From the NCBI RefSeq assembly GCF_009863025.1, contig NZ_WWIR01000163.1:1-37421 (forward strand): DNA of 37,421 nucleotides. Reading direction: 5' to 3'. Under the pieces are notes generated by a model. The model searched no databases. It was not told the origin of the DNA and was given only the letters and a program-made list of their open reading frames with translations. Shown piece after piece: positions 14,892-22,098 of this stretch (positions within the stretch are counted from its first letter, which is position 1; every line of letters starts with the position of its first letter). Origin of the DNA: Streptomyces sp. SID4985 (GTDB taxonomy: Bacteria; Actinomycetota; Actinomycetes; Streptomycetales; Streptomycetaceae). The position numbers and the translations under genes are program-made.

Positions 14892-16046
14892 TCAGCCGAG
14901 CGGGAGTTCCGCCCGTACCCGCCACTCGCCCTCGTCCGGCCCCGTCAGGGCGCTGCCGCCGAGCAGCGCCGCCCGCTCGCGGATGCCGCGCAGTCCGCTG
15001 CCGCCACGGCTCTCGGCGAGTCCCGCCGGGAGGGGATTGCGTATCTCCAGCGTGAGCCCTTGCCCGGCGACGGCCACCCGGACCCGCACGGGGACCGGGC
15101 CCGCGTGCCGCAGGACGTTGGTCAGCGCCTCCTGGAGGATGCGGTAACCCTCACGGGACACCGGCCCCGGCACCGCCTCCACCGGGCCCGTCACCTCGGA
15201 GTCCACCTTGGCGCCCGAGGCCCGCGCCGACTCCAGCAGCCTGCCCGCGTCCGTCAGCGTGGGGCGCGCGCCCACCGGCCGCTCCGTCTCGCGCAACACC
15301 CCGAGCACCCGCTCCAGGTCTTCCAGGGCGGCCCGGCCGGTCTCCTCGATGGCGGTCAGCGCCCGTCCGGTGAACTCCGCGTCGCCCGCCGCCCGTGCGG
15401 CGCCCGCCTGGATCACGGCCACGGTCAGCGCGTGCCCGATCGAGTCGTGCAACTCCCGGGCGATCCGGGTCCGTTCGAGCAGCAGCTCGGTGCGCTCCTC
15501 CAGCGCGGCCAGGCGTTCGGCGGCCGAAGGACCGAGCAACTGCCGTGCGCACACCGTGACGAGCGTGCCGAGCCCGACCACCGTGCCGTACAGCGCGAGC
15601 AGCGGAAGCGGGGCCAGCAGCGCGTACGCCGGGTGCGGCGGCAGCCGGTCCAGGAGAGGGACACCCGAAGACGGCTTGCCCCAGGCGTACTTGACGAGAT
15701 CGAAGGTCAGCGTCGGCAGCCATACGCAGGCGAACGTCGCGGCCGCCCCGAGGCCCATCCGCACCTCCAGCCACAGCACGGTGCGCCACCGGTCCCGCCA
15801 GGAGGCCGCCGGGACCGCGGAGATGCCCGGTTCCTTCTCGCCGGGCGTCAGCAGCAGCCGCGCCTGCACGCCCTCGCCCATCCGCACCCCGGCCACGAGA
15901 CCGGCCGGTGCGATCAGGAGCGCGGGTATCCAGGGCGTACCGGGGCTGATGAAGAGCCAGACGCTGACGATCAGCATCGGCACCCACAGATGCACCAGGC
16001 GTGTGTACGTCGTCCCGCGCAGCAGCGGGCGCAGGAAGCGGACCAT
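14892..16046 (-). CDS. NarL-type sensor histidine kinase
   Basis: 384 residues from ATG 16046. Four hydrophobic segments (about 18-33, 36-53, 95-115, 140-166) form an intramembrane-sensing N-terminus with no large outer domain. The HisKA_3 dimerisation helix carries phospho-acceptor His200 (IARELHDSIGHAL), and the ATPase domain has the N-box EALTNVLRHAG and G-box GSGLRGIRERAALLGG. Such kinases often sit next to ABC exporters and respond to cell-envelope stress or a transported compound. The ABC pair here is divergent across 108 bases. Longer in-frame starts reach far upstream but would overlap the ABC gene. Confidence 0.93.
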   Translation of the reverse strand: MVRFLRPLLRGTTYTRLVHLWVPMLIVSVWLFISPGTPWIPALLIAPAGLVAGVRMGEGVQARLLLTPGEKEPGISAVPAASWRDRWRTVLWLEVRMGLGAAATFACVWLPTLTFDLVKYAWGKPSSGVPLLDRLPPHPAYALLAPLPLLALYGTVVGLGTLVTVCARQLLGPSAAERLAALEERTELLLERTRIARELHDSIGHALTVAVIQAGAARAAGDAEFTGRALTAIEETGRAALEDLERVLGVLRETERPVGARPTLTDAGRLLESARASGAKVDSEVTGPVEAVPGPVSREGYRILQEALTNVLRHAGPVPVRVRVAVAGQGLTLEIRNPLPAGLAESRGGSGLRGIRERAALLGGSALTGPDEGEWRVRAELPLG

Positions 16047-16078
16047 GGAGCCATCGTCGCAGGCCGCACCGGTGGCCG

Positions 16079-16122
16079 ACCTCCCCCGCACGGGGGAGCG
16101 GATCCCCACGCCAGGGGGAGGT
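16079..16122. promoter_or_regulatory. Nested inverted repeats between kinase and ABC exporter
   Basis: ACCTCCCCC (16079-16087) pairs perfectly with GGGGGAGGT (16114-16122). Inside it CTCCCCC (16081-16087) also pairs with GGGGGAG (16092-16098). Thus three copies of the same C-run/G-run half-site lie in the short divergent region. This is a likely binding site for the NarL-type regulator of this module, though a pure secondary-structure role is possible. Confidence 0.5.
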
Positions 16123-16154
16123 GCCGGGGCGCGCGTCCGGCGAGGCTCGTTGCC

Positions 16155-17075
16155 ATGACCAGCATCGAACTGCGCGACCTCACCAAGGAGTACGGCGGCA
16201 GACGCGCCGTCGACGGACTGACCCTCACCGTGCGCCCCGGCCGCGTCACCGGCTTCCTCGGCCCCAACGGCGCGGGCAAGTCCACCACCATGCGGCTCGT
16301 CCTCGGCCTCGACCGCCCCACCTCCGGCACCGCCACCCTCGACGGCCGCCCCTACGACCAACTCACCGAGCCACTGCGCCGGGTGGGCTCCCTGCTGGAC
16401 GCCCGCGCCGCCCACGGCGCCCGCACGGCCTACGACCACCTCAGGGTCCTCGCGGCGGCCAACCGCATCCCCGTGGCGCGGGTCGGCACCGTCCTGGAGC
16501 GGACCGGGCTCGCCTCCGTGGCCCGGCGCCGGGTGCGGACCTTCTCCCTCGGGATGCGCCAGCGGCTCGGCATCGCCGCCGCGCTGCTCGGCGACCCGGG
16601 GGTGATCCTGCTCGACGAACCCGCCAACGGGCTCGACCCCGAGGGCATCGTCTGGGTCCGCTCGCTGCTGCGCGAACTGGCCGCCGAGGGCCGTACCGTC
16701 CTGGTGTCCAGCCATCTCATGGGCGAGACGGCCGTGTTCGCGGACCATCTGGTGATCCTCGGCCGGGGCCGCCTCCTCGCGGATACCTCGGTACGGGAGT
16801 TCATCGACGCCCGGGTGCGTCCCCGGGTACGGGTGCGCACCGCCGACGCCGACGCCCTCGGCGCGCTGCTCCTGCGTCACGGCCACGAGGCAGAGCGGGA
16901 CGCGGACGGCGCCTGGACCGTACGGCAGGCCCACGCCGAGGAGTTGGGGCGACTGATGTCCGAGGCGGGGCTGCCCGTCCTCGAACTCGCCGCCCAGGAA
17001 GCCAGCTTGGAAGAGGCGTACTTCGACCTCACGGCCACCGAGGCCGAGTTCACCGCACAGCCCCAGGAGGTCTGA
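16155..17075 (+). CDS. ABC transporter ATP-binding protein (DrrA/ABC-2 type)
   Basis: 306 residues. Walker A GPNGAGKST (36-44), signature FSLGMRQRLG (130-139), Walker B ILLDEPANGLDP (151-162) and switch His in VSSHLMGE. The C-terminal extension (about 215-306) is usual in exporter ATPases of the DrrA/BcrA group. The stop is two bases before the permease start, so the two are co-translated. Together with the divergent kinase and the regulator beyond it, this makes a two-component-system/exporter module of the kind used for drug or peptide resistance. Confidence 0.94.
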   Translation: MTSIELRDLTKEYGGRRAVDGLTLTVRPGRVTGFLGPNGAGKSTTMRLVLGLDRPTSGTATLDGRPYDQLTEPLRRVGSLLDARAAHGARTAYDHLRVLAAANRIPVARVGTVLERTGLASVARRRVRTFSLGMRQRLGIAAALLGDPGVILLDEPANGLDPEGIVWVRSLLRELAAEGRTVLVSSHLMGETAVFADHLVILGRGRLLADTSVREFIDARVRPRVRVRTADADALGALLLRHGHEAERDADGAWTVRQAHAEELGRLMSEAGLPVLELAAQEASLEEAYFDLTATEAEFTAQPQEV

Positions 17076-17077
17076 CC

Positions 17078-17788
17078 ATGCCGTTCGTCCCCGTCCTGCA
17101 CGCCGAGTGGCTCAAGATCCGTACGCTGCGGTCGCTCGTCGGCGGTCTGACCGCCATCCTCCTTGTCACCGTGGGCTTTTCGGCGGTCGCCGCAGCTGAT
17201 CCCGACCATTCCGACGCGCTGTTCTCGGTGTTCTTCGGCGTCAGCCTCGGCCAGATCGCGGCGGTTTCCTTCGGCGCCATGGCGGTGGCGGGGGAGTACC
17301 GGGGCGGTGCGCTGCGGCTGACGCTGGCCGCCGTACCGGACCGCACGCGCTGGTTCGCCGCCAAGGCGACCGCCGTCGCCCTGCCGGTGTTCGCGGTCGG
17401 CCTGCTCACGGGCCTGCTGACCCTGGTGCTGGGCCGTATCAACCTCGGTGCGGACGAGCCCACTTGGGGTGAGGGGCTGCGGGGCGCCGTCGGCTGCGCG
17501 CTGTATCTCACGCTGATGGCGCTCCTCGCCGCCGGACTCGCGGCCGTCCTGCGCAGCGGCGTCACCTCGCTCTCCCTGCTGATCCCCTTCCTGCTGATCG
17601 TGTCCTTCGTCGTCGGAGACCTCTCCGCAGGCGCGGCCGACTATCTGCCCGACCGGGCCGGCCAGATCGCCCTGCACAGCACCTGGGACGGCGCCCTCGG
17701 CCCCTGGACCGGGCTCGCGGTCACCTCGCTGTGGACCGCGGCGGCACTCCTCGCGGGGGCGTGGTGCGTACGGCGACGGGACGCCTGA
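17078..17788 (+). CDS. ABC-2 type permease
   Basis: 236 residues, six hydrophobic segments: about 21-40, 48-72 (with the conserved VAGEYRGGALRLTL after it), 98-118, 140-160, 165-186 and 208-228. The short amphipathic N-terminus (HAEWLKIRTLRS) is typical of ABC-2 permeases. Forms the transmembrane half of the exporter with the ATPase immediately upstream. Cargo unknown. Confidence 0.9.
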   Translation: MPFVPVLHAEWLKIRTLRSLVGGLTAILLVTVGFSAVAAADPDHSDALFSVFFGVSLGQIAAVSFGAMAVAGEYRGGALRLTLAAVPDRTRWFAAKATAVALPVFAVGLLTGLLTLVLGRINLGADEPTWGEGLRGAVGCALYLTLMALLAAGLAAVLRSGVTSLSLLIPFLLIVSFVVGDLSAGAADYLPDRAGQIALHSTWDGALGPWTGLAVTSLWTAAALLAGAWCVRRRDA

Positions 17789-17819
17789 GCGAGTGGCACC
17801 AGTTCGGTCCCGGGAGTCC

Positions 17820-17859
17820 CACTGACGCCCCGCCAATTGTCAGTGCCCCCGGCTTTACT
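17820..17859 (+). promoter_or_regulatory. PafBC-like (RecA-independent DNA damage) promoter motif
   Basis: TTGTCAGTG at 17837-17845 is an exact match to the left half of the RecA-NDp/PafBC consensus TTGTCRGTG-N8-TANNNT. After eight bases comes TTTACT (17854-17859), matching the right half except for its A. It ends seven bases before the ATG at 17866. In addition CACTGAC (17820-17826) and GTCAGTG (17839-17845) form a perfect 7-bp inverted repeat, so a second, outward-facing half is present. Confidence 0.6.
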
Positions 17860-17865
17860 GGACTC

Positions 17866-18285
17866 ATGGACGTCGTCGCCCGGCATCTCGCCGCCATCGA
17901 CCGGCTCCGCACCCTGGATCTCCGGGAGGGCGGGGCCGGGTATCGCACTGTGGCCCTGGAGACCAGTCAGGGGCTCGGGGCGAGCGACGCGGGGGCGCGG
18001 GGACGTGCGGCCGAGGACTTCCACGCCCTGCGCGAGGCGATCGCCGCGCGGCTCGACGCCCGCTGGGGCGGCGGCCCGGCCTGGGGCCAGCTCACCCTCC
18101 GGGTCCGGCTCGCACACGGGGAGTCCATACCCCAGCCCTGGGCCACGCTCTGTCTGCGCACGGACGAACTGGACGTGTGGCAGGCGGGGGAGGGCGGGGC
18201 GTGGGTGGCGCTGGGGGTGGCCGACCGCGACGCGGACGACGAGATCGAGCTGCTGGCGGCGGTGACGTGGACGGCTCCGCCGTAG
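17866..18285 (+). CDS. Conserved-looking hypothetical protein behind a PafBC-like promoter
   Basis: 139 residues, soluble, acidic, no membrane segment or signal. I do not recognise the family. Visible: an N-terminal helical half rich in Arg/Ala/Glu (LRTLDLREGGAGYRTVALETSQGLG) and a beta-rich C-terminal half (WGQLTLRVRLAHGE...WATLCLRTDELDVW...WVALGVADRD). The start lies very close to the promoter motif, so the transcript is nearly leaderless. It converges on a mismatch DNA glycosylase gene with five bases between the stops. The promoter motif and neighbour suggest a DNA-damage-linked role, but nothing in the protein itself shows this. Confidence 0.75.
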   Translation: MDVVARHLAAIDRLRTLDLREGGAGYRTVALETSQGLGASDAGARGRAAEDFHALREAIAARLDARWGGGPAWGQLTLRVRLAHGESIPQPWATLCLRTDELDVWQAGEGGAWVALGVADRDADDEIELLAAVTWTAPP

Positions 18286-18290
18286 AGACG

Positions 18291-18782
18291 CTACGCCCCG
18301 TCCGCCGCTTCCCGCAGCCGCGCGTACTCCTCCGCCATGGTCTCCAGTGTCCAATGGGCGTTCAGGCCACTGGGGTTGGGCAGCACCCACACCCGGGTGT
18401 CGCCGAAGGTCCGCTCCTGGGGGCCGATGCGGGCGGCTCGGTCGCCGAAGGCCGACCGGTAGGCCGTCACCCCGACCACGGCCAGCCAGCGCGGCGCGTA
18501 CCGCTCGACCCTGGCGGCCAGCAGCCGACCGCCCTCGCGGTACTCCTCGGGCTTCAGCTCGTCGGCGCGGGCGGTCGCGCGGGCGACGACGTTGGTGATG
18601 CCGAGACCGTAGGAGAGGAGGTCGCGTTCCTCGGCGGGCTTCAGCTGCCGGGGGGTGAAGCCGGAGCGGTGGAGCACCGGCCAGAAGCGGTTGCCGGGGC
18701 GGGCGAAGTGGTGGCCCGTCGCGGCGGACATCAGGCCGGGGTTGATGCCACAGAACAGGACGTGGAGGCCGTCCGCGATCAC
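18291..18782 (-). CDS. mug: Mismatch-specific uracil/thymine DNA glycosylase (MUG type)
   Basis: 163 residues from GTG 18782. A MUG/TDG-family uracil-DNA glycosylase: GINPG (motif A, active-site loop), ARPGNRFWPVL, and the C-terminal NPSGLNAHW (motif B, base flipping). Removes U or T opposite G and other damaged bases. Start problem: the frame is open further upstream and encodes LTQAELEAARDRLVPD, which looks like the normal N-terminus of this family, but offers no ATG, GTG or TTG; the best candidates are CTG at 18830 or 18836, overlapping the purB stop (18833-18835). The true N-terminus may therefore use a CTG start coupled to purB translation. Confidence 0.9.
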   Translation of the reverse strand: MIADGLHVLFCGINPGLMSAATGHHFARPGNRFWPVLHRSGFTPRQLKPAEERDLLSYGLGITNVVARATARADELKPEEYREGGRLLAARVERYAPRWLAVVGVTAYRSAFGDRAARIGPQERTFGDTRVWVLPNPSGLNAHWTLETMAEEYARLREAADGA

Positions 18783-18832
18783 GTCGGGGACGAGACGGTC
18801 GCGGGCGGCCTCCAGCTCCGCCTGGGTCAGGC

Positions 18833-20275
18833 TCAGAGGATCGCCCCGGGGGTGTAGCGGGCGGCCTCCGGGTGCTTGGCGGCGATCTCGTCGATGCGGC
18901 GGACGAGGACGCCGACCTGGTCGGCGGCGGCACCGGTGAACGACAGCTTGTCGGCCATCAGGGATTCGAGCTGCGCGCGGTCCAGCGGCAGGCGCTCGTC
19001 GGCCGCCAGCTTGTCCAGCAGGTCGTTGCGGTCGGCGCCCTGCTCGCGCATGGCGAGCGCGGTGGCGACGGCGTTCTCCTTGATCGCCTCGTGCGCGACC
19101 TCGCGGCCGACCCCGGCCCGCACCGCGGCCATGAGGACCTTGGTGGTGGCAAGGAACGGCAGGTAGCGGTCCAGCTCGCGGGCGACGACCGCCGGGAACG
19201 CGCCGAACTCGTCGAGCACGGTCAGGAACGTCTCAAGGAGGCCGTCCAGCGCGAAGAACGCGTCCGGCAGCGCGACCCGGCGCACCACCGAGCAGGACAC
19301 GTCGCCCTCGTTCCACTGGTCGCCCGCCAGCTCGCCGGTCATCGAGGCGTAGCCGCGCAGGATCACCATCAGGCCGTTGACGCGCTCGCAGGAGCGGGTG
19401 TTCATCTTGTGCGGCATCGCGGAGGAGCCGACCTGACCCGGCTTGAAGCCCTCGGTGACCAGCTCGTGGCCCGCCATGAGCCGGATCGTCTTCGCGATCG
19501 AGGACGGCGCCGCCGCCAGCTGGACCAGCGTCGTGACGACCTCGTAGTCCAGCGAGCGCGGGTAGACCTGGCCGACCGAGGTGAACGCCCGCGAGAAGCC
19601 GAGGTGGGCGGCGATCCGCTGCTCCAGCTCGTCCAGCTTGGCGGCGTCCCCGCCGAGCAGGTCCAGCATGTCCTGGGCGGTGCCGACCGGTCCCTTGACG
19701 CCGCGCAGCGGGTAGCGGCCGAGCAGCTCCTCCACACGCTCGTACGCCACCAGCAGCTCGTCGGCCGCCGTGGCGAAGCGCTTGCCGAGGGTGGTGGCCT
19801 GCGCGGCCACGTTGTGCGACCGTCCGGCCATGACCAGCTCGCCGTACTCCGCCGCGAGCCTGCCCAGACGGGCCAGGACGGCCACCGTACGGTCGCGCAT
19901 CAGCTCCAGCGAGACGCGGATCTGGAGCTGCTCGACGTTCTCCGTGAGGTCGCGCGAGGTCATGCCCTTGTGCACGTGCTCGTGACCGGCGAGGGCGTTG
20001 AACTCCTCGATCCGGGCCTTCACGTCGTGCCGCGTGACCTTCTCGCGCTCGGCGATCGAGGCCAGGTCCACGGTGTCGAGCACCCGCTCGTAGTCGGCGA
20101 TGGCCTCGTCGGGCACATCGATGCCGAGGTCCTTCTGCGCCCGCAGCACGGCGAGCCAGAGCTGCCGCTCCATCCTCACCTTCTGCTCGGGCGACCAGAG
20201 CGAGGCGAGCTCGGTGGAGGCGTAGCGTCCGGCGAGGACGTTCGGGATGCGGGGCTTGGCGGGCGCTGAAGTCAC
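18833..20275 (-). CDS. purB: Adenylosuccinate lyase
   Basis: 480 residues from GTG 20275 (VTSAPAKPRIPNV...). Cleaves SAICAR to AICAR and adenylosuccinate to AMP in purine synthesis. Seen: MTSRDLTENVEQLQ (105-118), catalytic-base region GRSHNVAAQATTLGKR (151-166, His154), and the fumarase/ASL superfamily signature GSSAMPHKMNT (283-293) holding the mobile-loop serine. Length is normal. Other starts (GTG 20281, TTG 20296) lengthen it by only 2-7 residues. TAAACT lies about 12 bases before the GTG, suggesting a short or missing leader. Followed by mug with a probable stop/start overlap. Confidence 0.95.
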   Translation of the reverse strand: MTSAPAKPRIPNVLAGRYASTELASLWSPEQKVRMERQLWLAVLRAQKDLGIDVPDEAIADYERVLDTVDLASIAEREKVTRHDVKARIEEFNALAGHEHVHKGMTSRDLTENVEQLQIRVSLELMRDRTVAVLARLGRLAAEYGELVMAGRSHNVAAQATTLGKRFATAADELLVAYERVEELLGRYPLRGVKGPVGTAQDMLDLLGGDAAKLDELEQRIAAHLGFSRAFTSVGQVYPRSLDYEVVTTLVQLAAAPSSIAKTIRLMAGHELVTEGFKPGQVGSSAMPHKMNTRSCERVNGLMVILRGYASMTGELAGDQWNEGDVSCSVVRRVALPDAFFALDGLLETFLTVLDEFGAFPAVVARELDRYLPFLATTKVLMAAVRAGVGREVAHEAIKENAVATALAMREQGADRNDLLDKLAADERLPLDRAQLESLMADKLSFTGAAADQVGVLVRRIDEIAAKHPEAARYTPGAIL

Positions 20276-20495
20276 GTGCACCGAGTTTACTGGCAATTCG
20301 TGCAGGCCAGCGCCTCGGGGTTGATTGGAGGAAGCTACGAAGGGCTTGCGGGGTGCTTGTGCGGCGGCGGCTGTGGCAGCTCGGGCGGGGGGTACCGCTG
20401 GTGTGGCACCCGGCCGGGAGCGCCGTACGTAGCGTAGACGGCGCGTACTCGCCGACGGGTGGGAGGCCTCCGGGCGCCGCCGGTCAGGGGGCCGG
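20276..20495. other. Non-coding region upstream of purB
   Basis: 220 bases without a convincing gene. It holds the purB promoter side (TAAACT on the minus strand at about 20285) and one clear hairpin, GCGCCGT (20420-20426) with ACGGCGC (20438-20444). A 61-codon plus-strand frame at 20353-20538 starts after GGAGG but is Arg/Gly-rich, has no recognisable feature and runs antisense to the gene remnant next to it; I do not call it. Confidence 0.5.
20420..20444 (-). terminator. Hairpin downstream of the membrane-gene remnant
   Basis: GCGCCGT and ACGGCGC form perfect 7-bp arms around an 11-base loop, 52 bases past the stop of the minus-strand remnant. Could be the old terminator of that gene; no T-run. 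Confidence 0.35.
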
Positions 20496-20651
20496 TCAGG
20501 GGCTGGTCCGGCCGGTTGCGGCGACGGCCTCGCGGTAGAGAGAGGTGCGGTAGATGCCGGACGCGGCGGAATTCACGACCGTCACCAGCAGCATGACGGC
20601 TACGACCGCCGCGAAGGCCGCGAACAGGACGGCCAGGCTGTCCGACTCCAC
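20496..20651 (-). pseudogene. Remnant (C-terminal piece) of a membrane protein gene, or 51-residue single-helix protein
   Basis: From GTG 20651 to TGA at 20496-20498 the minus strand encodes 51 residues. An acidic lead (VESDSLAVLFAAF), one long hydrophobic helix (VVAVMLLVTVV) and then NSAASGIYRTSLYREAVAATG follow. The segment after the helix resembles the C-terminal end of multi-pass Streptomyces membrane proteins (SGIxxTALYRYA-like). In frame, a TAA blocks extension past about 20700, just where the accessory SUKH gene ends, so the rest of the gene appears to be lost. TTGACA lies on the minus strand at about 20683 and could also drive it as a small independent gene. Confidence 0.45.
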
Positions 20652-20696
20652 CGCGAGGATCAGAATTCGGACCTCTGGTGTGTCAAGGGGCGCAGG

Positions 20697-21389
20697 TTAC
20701 CCACCGTCAGGTGTTCCGCCGGGAATCACTTCCTCGGTGCCGTCAGGGTGCCACATGATCAGAAGGCCGTCGTCAGCGTCGTAGTCGTCGGCCTCGTTGG
20801 CTTCGTAGAGCTCCTCCAAGTACTCCCATGGGTCGGTCCCCTCGCTCTTGAGGCGCCTCTGCTCCGTGGCGCTCAGGAAGCGGGAGTTGGGCGCACCGTA
20901 GAGCGTGGGACTTTCCAGGGGACGCTCTGCGGACGGGCCGAGCATCCGTACGACGAACTCCGCGAATCCGCAGTCGTGACGGGTGAAGTCCCCTTCGCGG
21001 CTGCGGACGATCACAGGCCACCGGTCGGGGTCGGCATCGGAGGTGTCCCAGTGGAGAGCGGCCGCGTCGACCGTCGCTCCCCAGCAGATCAGCCCGCCCG
21101 GCTCCGGCCACACCGGGTAGGGCCGGTCATCATCCTCGCTTGCAGTCACACGACTGGCAACGGACGTGAGGTCACCCAGCGTGGTTTCCCCGAGGTCCGG
21201 AGACGCTGTCGCGATGAGCAGGTGGTCGTCGATCGTTCCGGCACCGTATACGGCCAGGAAGTCCCGGTAGTCACTGGGGAACGCGGTACCCCAGGACTCG
21301 GCCACGCGTGACCAGTCGTCCGTCCGGCCGACGGGCTCGGACGGTGGGGGCAGCAGTCTCGTCAGGAGGTCCACAGCAGGATGCGGCAT
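20697..21389 (-). CDS. SMI1/KNR4 (SUKH) family protein
   Basis: 230 residues from ATG 21389 (a TTG at 21404 would add five). The SUKH core is visible at about 25-65: DDWSRVAESWGTAFPSDYRDFLAVYGAG, with the Trp/Phe-Pro-x-D-Y-R-x-F pattern, and the LICWG stretch near residue 100. The C-terminus is very acidic (NEADDYDADDG). SUKH proteins are mostly immunity proteins against polymorphic or contact-dependent toxins, often kept as orphans. No toxin gene lies alongside here. Base composition is visibly less GC-rich than the neighbours, supporting acquisition by transfer. Confidence 0.85.
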   Translation of the reverse strand: MPHPAVDLLTRLLPPPSEPVGRTDDWSRVAESWGTAFPSDYRDFLAVYGAGTIDDHLLIATASPDLGETTLGDLTSVASRVTASEDDDRPYPVWPEPGGLICWGATVDAAALHWDTSDADPDRWPVIVRSREGDFTRHDCGFAEFVVRMLGPSAERPLESPTLYGAPNSRFLSATEQRRLKSEGTDPWEYLEELYEANEADDYDADDGLLIMWHPDGTEEVIPGGTPDGG

Positions 21390-21461
21390 CCGTGTCACTC
21401 TCAAGTCGCTTGACGCCTGCCGTCGGCAGAGCGCGTTCTCTGGGTATGACGCGAGGCCCGC

Positions 21462-21896
21462 TCAGAAGTCGGGGCAGAGGTTCTTGTGCACCGCTTCGAG
21501 GATCTTCTCGGCTACGGGCAGGGTGCGTCCCTCGGGGTGTGTCGGGCTGGACCAGCGGATGGTGGTCTGCTTGATCTGCTTGGTCCGATCGCCGGGGAAG
21601 CTCTTGAAGGTGCCGCAGGTGCTGGTGGCTCGCGAGAGGGCTTTCTCGGTCTTGCCGTGGACGATGTCCGGGTCGATGGCGTTGAGGTCCTTCACGAGCG
21701 CGGCGGCCTGTGCGGCAGTCGGCTCGGGTGGGAGGCCGGCGGCTTTCCTGGCTTTGGCCATGTCCTCCGCGCTGATGCCGCTGGCCTTGCTCGGACTGGC
21801 CTTGGCGTCGGGTTCGGGCCTCGCTTCGAGGCCGCAGCCGGTGAGGACGACGGCAAGTGCCGCTGTGGCTGCGGCGATGACGGTGCGGGTGCGCAT
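21462..21896 (-). CDS. Small lipoprotein, unknown function
   Basis: 144 residues with a clear lipoprotein signal: basic MRTRT, hydrophobic core, lipobox LTGC with Cys21 as the lipidated residue. The mature part starts with a Pro/Ser/Ala linker, then a helical domain with two further cysteines (in TSTCGTF and the C-terminal NLCPDF) that could form a disulfide. The layout loosely recalls DUF732-like secreted proteins, but I cannot assign it. GGGGGA precedes the ATG. It is next to the SUKH gene in the same direction (72 bases apart) and shares its lower GC, so they probably arrived together. Confidence 0.8.
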   Translation of the reverse strand: MRTRTVIAAATAALAVVLTGCGLEARPEPDAKASPSKASGISAEDMAKARKAAGLPPEPTAAQAAALVKDLNAIDPDIVHGKTEKALSRATSTCGTFKSFPGDRTKQIKQTTIRWSSPTHPEGRTLPVAEKILEAVHKNLCPDF

Positions 21897-22037
21897 GGTT
21901 CCCCCGGTGCTGTGTGGTGCTGAGGGAGCATCATGCGGCAGCGGGACGGAACGTGTGGCGGCTGTGGCTGTCCTGTGACACAGCGTGCCGGGTTCATCGG
22001 CCGAGCTACGACGCCGACCGTGGATCGGCGGGTGATG

Positions 22038-22061
22038 GCGGGGCGAGCGGCAGCGCCCCGC
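22038..22061. terminator. GC-rich hairpin between lipoprotein and SGNH genes
   Basis: GCGGGGC (22038-22044) pairs with GCCCCGC (22055-22061), loop of ten bases, 38 bases beyond the SGNH hydrolase stop on the minus strand. Possible terminator of that gene. Confidence 0.4.
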
Positions 22062-22098
22062 GCTCAGGCTGCGCGTAGCCGCCGGGCGGGGCCCCCGC

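Noticed and set aside
20353-20538. Small plus-strand frame after a GGAGG
   Set aside because: Arg/Gly-rich with no features, overlaps the membrane-gene remnant on the other strand; not convincing as a gene.
20655-20700. GGTCCGAATTC on the minus strand, resembling a tRNA T-loop and so a possible integration site
   Set aside because: No acceptor, D or anticodon stem could be built around it, and no matching repeat was seen on the other side of the accessory patch.
20697-21896. SUKH gene plus lipoprotein as a toxin-immunity pair
   Set aside because: The lipoprotein shows no toxin domain and SUKH partners are normally large polymorphic toxins; none is present.
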